A stretch of 37,590 bases of DNA from Ovoidimarina sp039190895 (GTDB taxonomy: Bacteria; Pseudomonadota; Alphaproteobacteria; Rhodobacterales; Rhodobacteraceae): assembly GCA_039190895.1 (NCBI GenBank), contig JBCCXY010000018.1:1-37590 (forward strand), written 5' to 3'. The notes beneath the pieces were generated by a model, which was not told the DNA's origin, ran no database searches, and saw only the letters and a list, made by a program, of their open reading frames with translations. The translations under genes and the position numbers were made by a program. Position 1 is the stretch's first letter. Each line of letters starts with the position of its first letter. Positions 31,772 to 37,590 of the stretch are shown here, piece after piece.

Positions 31772-32653
31772 CTAGACGCCGAAGCGCTTGGTGTAGAAGT
31801 CGACCATCTGCGGGACGAGGTCTTCGCCGCGCCCGTCCTCAATCGCCTGGGTCAGGGCGGAGCGGGCGCAGGCGGACATGATGGACTCGACGCCGAGGTC
31901 TTCGGCCATCTGGCGGTAGTAGTCGACGTCCTTCGCACCGTTCTTGACACTGAACGCCAGCATCTCCGGGTTGCCGCGCAGGCCGTACTCCGAAACGAAA
32001 TCCATCATGCCGGAGTGCAACGGCCCGGCGGATATCACGTCGTAGGCCGATTGGCGGGGAACGCCGGCTTTGTCGGCCATGGCGAAGATCTCGGCCATGC
32101 AGTTGGCCGTGGTCATAGCGAGGAAGTTGTTCAGGAGCTTGATCGTGTGGCCGGAGCCGAGGGCACCGAGGTGGAAGACGTTCTCACCCAGGTCGTCGAG
32201 CACCGGCTTGATGCGGTCGTAGGTGGGCTTGTCCCCGGCTGCCATGATGTTGAGGAGGCCGTCCTTGGCGTGCATCGGCGTCCGGCCAAGGGGCGCGTCG
32301 AGCATCTGGGCGCCTTTGGCCGCGACCTCTTGCCCCAGCGCCTTGGTGGAGCCGGGAAGGGAGGTGCCGAAGTCGATCACGACCTTGCCCTCGGTCAGCC
32401 CCGCAATGACGCCGTCATCGCCGCGCATGCGGCCTTCGACGTGGTCGGAGGTGCCCATGCAGAGCATGACGATGTCCGATGCCTCGGCCACGCCGCGCCC
32501 GCTGCCCGCCTCATGCGCGCCGCGCTCAATCGCGGCGTCGATGCCCGCCCGGTTCTGGTTGGCGAGCGCACTGATGGCGTAGCCCTTGTCCTGCAGGCGA
32601 CCAACCATGGCGGAGCCCATGAGGCCGAGGCCGATGAAGCCGATCGTTGGCAT
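31772..32653 (-). CDS. NAD(P)-dependent beta-hydroxyacid dehydrogenase (HIBADH/GarR family)
   Basis: A 293-residue two-domain dehydrogenase. The cofactor motif is IGFIGLGLMGSAMV, the linker region carries DFGTSLPGSTKAL, and the catalytic lysine is Lys172 in GSGHTIKLLNNFL. The substrate-site segment reads DAPLGRTPMHA instead of the more common DAPVSGG, so the substrate may differ from 3-hydroxyisobutyrate or tartronate semialdehyde. It follows the PhyH gene by 12 bp on the minus strand. Family firm, substrate unknown. Confidence 0.92.
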   Translation of the reverse strand: MPTIGFIGLGLMGSAMVGRLQDKGYAISALANQNRAGIDAAIERGAHEAGSGRGVAEASDIVMLCMGTSDHVEGRMRGDDGVIAGLTEGKVVIDFGTSLPGSTKALGQEVAAKGAQMLDAPLGRTPMHAKDGLLNIMAAGDKPTYDRIKPVLDDLGENVFHLGALGSGHTIKLLNNFLAMTTANCMAEIFAMADKAGVPRQSAYDVISAGPLHSGMMDFVSEYGLRGNPEMLAFSVKNGAKDVDYYRQMAEDLGVESIMSACARSALTQAIEDGRGEDLVPQMVDFYTKRFGV

Positions 32654-32665
32654 TGTGAAGTTCCT

Positions 32666-33550
32666 CTATGCTTGTTCGAACGCGCGGTTCTTCAGGCCGC
32701 TTTGCACTTCGTAGATGGAGCCCGCCTTGGGCGGCTGTGGCTGTGGGATGCGGATGGGGATGTCTTTCAGGCGCGGCGTGATTGTGGGCGTGCCGCAGAG
32801 CATGCGGGCGTTGAATGCCTCCAGGCTGTCGAACGGCGTCATCGAGCCCATCAGGGGGAAGGCGTCGGCGGCCACCATCTCAAACAGCAGAAGCCGGCGG
32901 TCGCGGGCCGATGTGTTAAGGGCGGAGCCGTGGATGGTGCGCGCGTGGTGGATAGAGATTGACCCAGCAGGGCCTGTAAGGGGTACCGCGTCGCCCTCAG
33001 ACAATCCGCATGCGGCAAGGTCCATCGCGCCGACGAAGGTGCCGTTCTGGTGGTGGTCGTGGATCGGGCCGGTGTGGGAGCCGGGGAAGATCTTGAGCGG
33101 GCCGTTCTCCAGCGCCATGTCGTCGATCATGACGCCGACGGCGAGGAGGTCGTCGTTGGAATGGGGGTAGAAGGCGAAGTCCTGGTGCCATTCGACGGCG
33201 GCGCCGTGGCCGGCGGACTTCATGTTGAGCTTGGTGGTATGCAGGCGGACGTCGGGGCCGATGAGGTCGCGGACGGGGGCGAGGATGTGGTCGGAATGCA
33301 GGAGGTCCCGGACGGGGTCGGAGATCGTGTGAGGCAGCTTGATGCGGCGGAGGCGGGGTGCCTCTGGCGTGTGCGTGTCCTCAAGGTCGAGCCGGTCGTT
33401 GGAGGCGGTGAGGCTGCGAGCCTCCTCTTCGAACGCCGTGATGTCGGCTCGGATGCGGGCGAGGAAGGTGTCGGGGACGACGCCCTCGACCACGATGGCA
33501 CCGTCGCGGCGGTAGGTTTCGATTTGGTCTTCGCTCAGCACTTCGGGCAT
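32666..33550 (-). CDS. Phytanoyl-CoA dioxygenase (PhyH)-family protein
   Basis: A 294-residue Fe(II)/2-oxoglutarate-dependent oxygenase. The metal triad is His122 and Asp124 in VEWHQDFAFYP, and His207 in the HHARTIHGSALN segment; the basic RDRR stretch just after is the likely 2-oxoglutarate contact. It also has ENGPLKIFPGSHTG, common in the family. It would hydroxylate a small substrate in the cytoplasm, perhaps the TRAP-imported solute. The gene lies 11 bp after dctM. Confidence 0.9.
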   Translation of the reverse strand: MPEVLSEDQIETYRRDGAIVVEGVVPDTFLARIRADITAFEEEARSLTASNDRLDLEDTHTPEAPRLRRIKLPHTISDPVRDLLHSDHILAPVRDLIGPDVRLHTTKLNMKSAGHGAAVEWHQDFAFYPHSNDDLLAVGVMIDDMALENGPLKIFPGSHTGPIHDHHQNGTFVGAMDLAACGLSEGDAVPLTGPAGSISIHHARTIHGSALNTSARDRRLLLFEMVAADAFPLMGSMTPFDSLEAFNARMLCGTPTITPRLKDIPIRIPQPQPPKAGSIYEVQSGLKNRAFEQA

Positions 33551-33561
33551 TGGACAACCCT

Positions 33562-35262
33562 CTATGGCAGCAGGATTTCAACGATGGGCGGCCAGATCAG
33601 CAGCACGGACAGGGCGCAGAGCTGGATGCAGATGAACGGCAAGAAGCCCTTGAAGATGTCGGTCAGCGAGATGTGCGGCGGCGCCACGGATTTAAGGTAG
33701 AACGCCGCCGGGCCGAAGGGGGGCGACAGGAACGAGACCTGCATGTTCATGCAGAACAGCACGCCGAACCAGACGGCTAGGTACTTTGGCTGAAGCTCTC
33801 CCAACAGCCCGATTTCCTCGATGGGCAGGCGTTGGACGATGGGGAGGAAGACGGGGATGATCAGGAGGACGATGCCCACCCAGTCCATGAACGCGCCCAT
33901 GAACAGCAGGATCAGCATCATGATCAGGATGATCCCCATCGTCGCGACGTCGGTGCCGAGGATCAGGTTGGCGACATAGGTCGGCCCGCCCGCAATCGTG
34001 TAGGCCCCGGCCAGCGCGGTGGCGCCGATGGTGACCCAGATGATCGTGCCAGTGGATTTGAGCGTGCGCATGAGCGCGTCCCACAGCAGATCGAACGTGA
34101 ACTCGCCGCGTAGGATCGCGAGGACAAGGACCGATAGCGCGCCCATCCCGGCGGCCTCGGTGATGCCGGTGATGCCCATGTAGATGGAACCGAGGACGAC
34201 CCCGATGATGATGATCGGCGGGACAAGGCCCTTGCCCATCGACCATGCAAGCGCCGTGCGTTCACGTCCGAAGACGCCGAAGATCAGGCCGAGAGCAACG
34301 ACGACTGTGCCTGCGAACCAGGGCAGGTAGTCCATCGTGCCGAAGCGGATCGGGTCCCCGGTTTGGGCGGCGTTCTGGCCGGAGAATTCAAAAAACAGGA
34401 CGCGGATCGTGAAAAACGTCCAGAACCCGGCGACGAGCACCGTCAGGAGCGCCGCGAAGAGCATCCGCTTCTCGTTGCCCTGCGGTTGGGCGGCGAGCTC
34501 TGCCAGCTCTCGCTCGACCATGGCGCGTTGTTCCGGGTTCTCGGCGGCGGCGAGCTCGTTGTTCAGGCGCTCCTCCGGCAGGGGGGCCAGGGTGTTGTTC
34601 AGCCGTGTGCGGATCATGATGTAGATGATGATGAACGACGCGAGCATGAAGCCCGGGATAAAGGACGCGGTGAACAGTGCCTTGATCGAGGTCTCGGTGA
34701 TCAGGCCGTAGATAATCAGCACGATGGACGGCGGGATCATCGTCCCCAGCGATCCGGAGGCGCAGATCGTGCCGATGGCGAGGTTCTGGTTGTAGCCCAG
34801 CCGCAGCATCTGAGGCAGGGCGATGAGGCCGAGCAGGACGACCTCGCCCCCGATGATCCCTGACATCGCGGCCATGATGACGGCCATGATCGACGTGACG
34901 ATGGCGATGCCGCCCCGGGTGCGGTTCAGCCAGACGTTCAGCGAATCGTACATCGACCGCGCTATGCCCGACCTTTCAAGCAGCGCGGCCATGAATATGA
35001 ACAAGGGTATCGATATTAGCACGTAACTGGTCATTACGTCGCCGTATATTCGTTGCGACAGGATATTGAGCGGCCCGCTCCCCGGTCGCCCGGTCAGAAA
35101 GCCTTCGCCCCACAGCGTGGGGTCTGCCAGAAGCGCCGGTTCGAACTTCATGAACAGGACGACTACGGCCATGAAGGCAGAGGCAAAGCCCAGGGGCATC
35201 CCGATGGCCAGTAGGGCTATCAGGCCCAGCATCAGGACGAGGGAGATCGTGCCGACGTCCAT
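33562..35262 (-). CDS. dctM: TRAP transporter large permease subunit (DctM family)
   Basis: A 566-residue membrane protein. The core motifs are IGMPLGFASAFMAVVVLF, LFIFMAALLERSGIARSMYD, ICASGSLGTMIPPSIVLIIY and the C-terminal NMQVSFLSPPFGPAAFYLKS. It is longer than the usual 430 residues because a charged loop at about 220-275 (LPEERLNNELAAAENPEQ and onward) and an extra loop and helix region are inserted in the middle. It forms the ion-coupled transport channel. The start overlaps the dctQ stop by 1 nt. Confidence 0.94.
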   Translation of the reverse strand: MDVGTISLVLMLGLIALLAIGMPLGFASAFMAVVVLFMKFEPALLADPTLWGEGFLTGRPGSGPLNILSQRIYGDVMTSYVLISIPLFIFMAALLERSGIARSMYDSLNVWLNRTRGGIAIVTSIMAVIMAAMSGIIGGEVVLLGLIALPQMLRLGYNQNLAIGTICASGSLGTMIPPSIVLIIYGLITETSIKALFTASFIPGFMLASFIIIYIMIRTRLNNTLAPLPEERLNNELAAAENPEQRAMVERELAELAAQPQGNEKRMLFAALLTVLVAGFWTFFTIRVLFFEFSGQNAAQTGDPIRFGTMDYLPWFAGTVVVALGLIFGVFGRERTALAWSMGKGLVPPIIIIGVVLGSIYMGITGITEAAGMGALSVLVLAILRGEFTFDLLWDALMRTLKSTGTIIWVTIGATALAGAYTIAGGPTYVANLILGTDVATMGIILIMMLILLFMGAFMDWVGIVLLIIPVFLPIVQRLPIEEIGLLGELQPKYLAVWFGVLFCMNMQVSFLSPPFGPAAFYLKSVAPPHISLTDIFKGFLPFICIQLCALSVLLIWPPIVEILLP

Positions 35263-36170
35263 CAGTCGTTGCCCTTTGTGCTGGATTGGATGCTGCCGCG
35301 TGTGACGTCGAGGTCGCCGACGCCCTCTTTCTCAACCGCTGCGCGGAGGCGGCGGAGCTCGTCTTCGTCGATGTCGTCGGCGGCGGTGTGGATCACCGGC
35401 TCGGCGTTCCAGTCGGAGATGAGGTTCACGACGGCCTGCAGCGCAACGAGCGAGATGATGACGAGAACGGCGGGTTTGATCGTGGACGGGATCGGTGGGT
35501 CGAACGCGGTACCGAACGTCTCCCACCGATAGAACTTGTCGAACGCCTCACCATAGCCGCCGTAGACGAGGAAGAAGGCGAAGGTGCAGATCAAGAGGGT
35601 CGAGATGCAATCGAACGTCCGCTGAAGCCAGCGGGGGCAGACGTCATACAAGAGGAAGATGCGGATATGGCTGCGCTGCTGCATCGCGTAGAGGCCCGCC
35701 GTCAGGAAAATAAAGCCGGCGAGCCAGAGCGACAGTTCGTTGGCCCACAGCGTTCCAGCGTTGAGGACGTAGCGGACGAAGACCTCGTACAGCATGACAC
35801 CGCAGAGGACGAGGACGAGCATCATGGTGACGCGGCCGAGGAAGACGGCGAGTTTGTCGAAAGTGCCCCAACGCTCAAACTCCATGGGCGCGCGGCGGAC
35901 GGTGGCGATGCCGAGGACGGCGAAGATCGGGACACCGATCAGGGACAGCCAGTCGAGAACATCCGCGAAGCCGCCGAAGAGGCCGCCCATCCCGGGCGAG
36001 ACGTCATTACGTCGGAATAGGGCCGAGAGCTTGTCGAGCTGTGACGGGTCGTCGGGCGGGTTCCAGTCGAGCGTGAAGGCGGGAAGGTGCCAGACCAGCC
36101 ATCCTGCACAGAGGATGAAGCCAAGGGGCACGAGCCATTCGATGAGTGAACCGGACTTCGGATGATCCAT
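35262..36170 (-). CDS. dctQ: TRAP transporter small permease subunit (DctQ family), extended
   Basis: A 302-residue small subunit, longer than the usual 160-200. The DctQ core starts at about residue 105 (MMLVLVLCGVMLYEVFVRYV, then TLWANELSLWLAGFIFLTAG). Two additional hydrophobic segments precede it (LIEWLVPLGFILCAGWLVW and LSLIGVPIFAVLGIATV), and an acidic tail with DDIDEDELRRLRA follows. It pairs with DctM in the inner membrane. The gene lies after dctP, with two hairpins in the 122-bp gap between them. Confidence 0.9.
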   Translation of the reverse strand: MDHPKSGSLIEWLVPLGFILCAGWLVWHLPAFTLDWNPPDDPSQLDKLSALFRRNDVSPGMGGLFGGFADVLDWLSLIGVPIFAVLGIATVRRAPMEFERWGTFDKLAVFLGRVTMMLVLVLCGVMLYEVFVRYVLNAGTLWANELSLWLAGFIFLTAGLYAMQQRSHIRIFLLYDVCPRWLQRTFDCISTLLICTFAFFLVYGGYGEAFDKFYRWETFGTAFDPPIPSTIKPAVLVIISLVALQAVVNLISDWNAEPVIHTAADDIDEDELRRLRAAVEKEGVGDLDVTRGSIQSSTKGND

Positions 36171-36229
36171 GGACGTTGCCCCCCGTCAGAGCCCTGCGTG
36201 GTGCGTCGTTGCGCACGGGGCTTCGTGTC

Positions 36230-36284
36230 GCGCGGCGCCCGTGAGAGGCGCCGCGCTTGCCTTGGTCGACCACCGGCCGACCAA
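36230..36284 (-). terminator. Two hairpins between dctP and dctQ (probable attenuator or mRNA stabiliser)
   Basis: Read on the minus strand, TTGGTCG (36278-36284 with 36262-36268) forms a first 7-bp stem just after the dctP stop. A stronger 10-bp stem, GCGCGGCGCC (36230-36239) with GGCGCCGCGC (36247-36256), follows. There is no U-tract. Such elements between a binding-protein gene and its permease genes often raise the binding protein level by partial termination or 3'-end protection. Confidence 0.55.
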
Positions 36285-36292
36285 AGTCAGGA

Positions 36293-37309
36293 TCAGTTCG
36301 AAACGAGGCCGAGCTGCGCGAGGTAGTTCAGGTGCGATTCCACCAGGGCCTTGGCCTCGGGCGTATCGGCGAACTCGGGCCATGTGGCCTGCGCTGCGTC
36401 GCGGAACTTCTGCAGCTCTTCCGGGGCCCACTGCGACAGCGTCACGCCCTGCTCGCGCAGTTGCGCGGCGGCTTCGGCGTTGGCCTTTTCAAAGGTCAGC
36501 GCGGTGCGGAGGGCGAGCGCTTCCATGGCCACCTTCATGATGGTCTGATGATGCGCGGGCATCGCGTCGAACACGGCCTTGTTGCAGGCGAGGTGGTCGG
36601 ACGGCATCGAGTGGAAGCCCGGGAAGTTGGCATACTTCACGATGTCATACAGACCCAGGCCAACGTTGTTGGCCAGTCCCGAAGCGTCAGCACCGTCAAT
36701 AATGCCGGTCTCCAGCGCGGTGAAGATCTCGGTAAAGTCCATCACGATTGGGTTGGCGCCAAGCTTCTCGAAAATCTTGGTTTCCATGCCCGGAGGCGAA
36801 CGGAATTTCCAATCTTTGAAGTCCGAAACCTGCGTGATCGGCTTCGACGAGGCAAAGGATTCCTGACCGTAGACCCACCAGCCGATCAGCTCCATGCCGT
36901 ATTTGTTGTAGAGCGGAGCTGCCGCTTCCTTGCCGCCACCGAAATACAGCCAGCTGAGCTGCTGATAGGGTGTTTCATAGCCGCCCATAATGTCGCCCAC
37001 GAACTGGAAGGCTGGGTTTTTACCGGTCTGGTAGCCGCCGCCAGTCATGTCGCAGTCAAGAATGCCGGTTGCTGCGGCGTCGAAGGTTTCCACCGATTTC
37101 ACGACGGAGGACGAGAAGAACATCTCGACCTGAATTTCGCCATTCGACATGGCAACGATGTCGTCGACATATTGCTGTGCGAGTTTGCCGGACACCGTTT
37201 CCGGCGCATAATGCGTCTGGATGCGAAGGGTGCTTGTTTGCGCTGATGCCATTGTGGCGGTCAGCGCGAGCGCCGAAGCGGCCACGCCAAGTTTTTTGAT
37301 CAGGTCCAT
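36293..37309 (-). CDS. dctP: TRAP transporter substrate-binding protein (DctP family)
   Basis: A 338-residue periplasmic binding protein. The signal peptide is MDLIKKLGVAASALALTATM ending in ASA before QTS. The mature protein has RIQTHYAPETVSGKLAQQYV, EVQMFFSS-like VEMFFSSSVVKSVETFD, WKFRSPPGMETKIFEKLGANP, then IDGADASGLANNVGLGLYDI. The PPGMETKIFEKLG region matches the ligand-binding arm of DctP proteins, in which an Arg binds a carboxylate; RSPPG supplies it. The start at 37309 has AGGGAGGA 5 nt upstream. It is the first gene of the transport/catabolic operon. Confidence 0.94.
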   Translation of the reverse strand: MDLIKKLGVAASALALTATMASAQTSTLRIQTHYAPETVSGKLAQQYVDDIVAMSNGEIQVEMFFSSSVVKSVETFDAAATGILDCDMTGGGYQTGKNPAFQFVGDIMGGYETPYQQLSWLYFGGGKEAAAPLYNKYGMELIGWWVYGQESFASSKPITQVSDFKDWKFRSPPGMETKIFEKLGANPIVMDFTEIFTALETGIIDGADASGLANNVGLGLYDIVKYANFPGFHSMPSDHLACNKAVFDAMPAHHQTIMKVAMEALALRTALTFEKANAEAAAQLREQGVTLSQWAPEELQKFRDAAQATWPEFADTPEAKALVESHLNYLAQLGLVSN

Positions 37310-37428
37310 ATTGTTCCTCCCTAATGTCCTGATGGCCCGGCCTTTTTGCCGGTATGTCGTTCCTTTTGGTATGACCAAGCTAGCGAGCGTGTTTTGATAC
37401 GTCCATAGGGAATTTGCGGGCAAGGGGG

Positions 37429-37482
37429 CAATTTTTCTGCCGAAAAATTGTGCGGGGCTCTGCCCCCGTGGGCCGGAGGCCC
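37429..37482. repeat. Cluster of three hairpins upstream of dctP
   Basis: Three adjacent stems are seen: CAATTTTTC (37429-37437) / GAAAAATTG (37442-37450); a CGGGGC-TCT-GCCCC stem at about 37453-37467; and GGGCC (37470-37474) / GGCCC (37478-37482). GCAATTTTT recurs at about 37496. The A/T-core plus G/C-core layout resembles mobile or repeated intergenic palindromes of alphaproteobacteria. The remaining 37310-37428 holds the presumed dctP promoter, and no gene was seen in 37483-37590. Confidence 0.6.
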
Positions 37483-37590
37483 AAAAAACCCCCCGCAATT
37501 TTTATTGAATTAAGGCGGGGACGGGCCCACGAGGGGTAGGCGAAAAAAACGCCACGGCGCGCGCCCCGCCCCAAAGGACGGGTAGTAAAA

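Noticed and set aside
31388..32962. A plus-strand open frame of over 500 residues across the SDR, dehydrogenase and PhyH genes
   Set aside because: It spans three genes with firm family motifs on the minus strand, and its composition is that of antisense high-GC DNA.
1..37590. CRISPR arrays, tRNA or rRNA genes and insertion sequences
   Set aside because: No regularly spaced repeats, no cloverleaf sequences and no transposase motifs were seen on reading both strands.

Overview
The window comes from a GC-rich alphaproteobacterium, most likely a member of the Rhodobacteraceae/Roseobacter group. That assignment is inference. It rests on tightly packed ATGA-overlapping genes, a complete TRAP transporter, a cytoplasmic/periplasmic cyclophilin pair and an FNR-type box. 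No rRNA, tRNA, CRISPR array or insertion sequence was seen.

Left part (1-9000, all minus strand). This is a head-to-tail F420 operon, cofG-cofH-cofD-cofC-cofE-npdG, with 4-nt overlaps at every junction from cofG to npdG. It is followed by an LLM-class (probably F420-dependent) oxidoreductase, a RutR-like TetR regulator, an EamA-type exporter and the N-terminal part of an M20 N-carbamoyl-amino-acid/ureidopropionate hydrolase that runs off the left edge. Together they give a complete F420 core pathway, an F420H2:NADP oxidoreductase and a candidate F420 client enzyme, linked to pyrimidine/hydantoin-type nitrogen catabolism.

Centre left (9001-15168, plus strand). Divergent from cofG is a compact three-gene island encoding three unrelated cytoplasmic-type proteases. 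The first is a caspase-like (C14) domain fused to an alpha/beta-hydrolase. The second is a large subtilisin-like (S8) protein, broken by a one-base frameshift in this sequence. The third is a V8/trypsin-like (S1) protease. No signal peptides are seen and the genes are 10-14 bp apart. This is the best candidate in the window for an undescribed system, possibly a proteolytic cascade in defence or programmed cell death.

Middle (15172-25305). Mostly ordinary chromosomal genes: class I fructose-bisphosphate aldolase (fda) and pgk, two cyclophilins, a Crp/Fnr-family regulator, a DUF3179 protein, PPK2, and an overlapping trio of a YmdB-like phosphoesterase, an EamA transporter and an SLC13/TrkA-C permease. 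A perfect FNR-type box (TTGAT-N4-ATCAA) lies between ppk2 and the phosphoesterase gene. A non-coding stretch of about 390 bp follows the second cyclophilin.

Right part (25351-37309, nearly all minus strand). A catabolic region: dctP-dctQ-dctM TRAP transporter, a PhyH-type dioxygenase, a beta-hydroxyacid dehydrogenase, an SDR, an aminotransferase, a DapA-like lyase, an aldehyde dehydrogenase and a PuuB/DadA-like FAD amine oxidase. The probable role is uptake and stepwise oxidation of a small hydroxylated or amino organic acid; the substrate cannot be read from sequence. A composite double-palindrome repeat occurs twice (18506-18554 and 30964-31016), and another hairpin cluster lies upstream of dctP.
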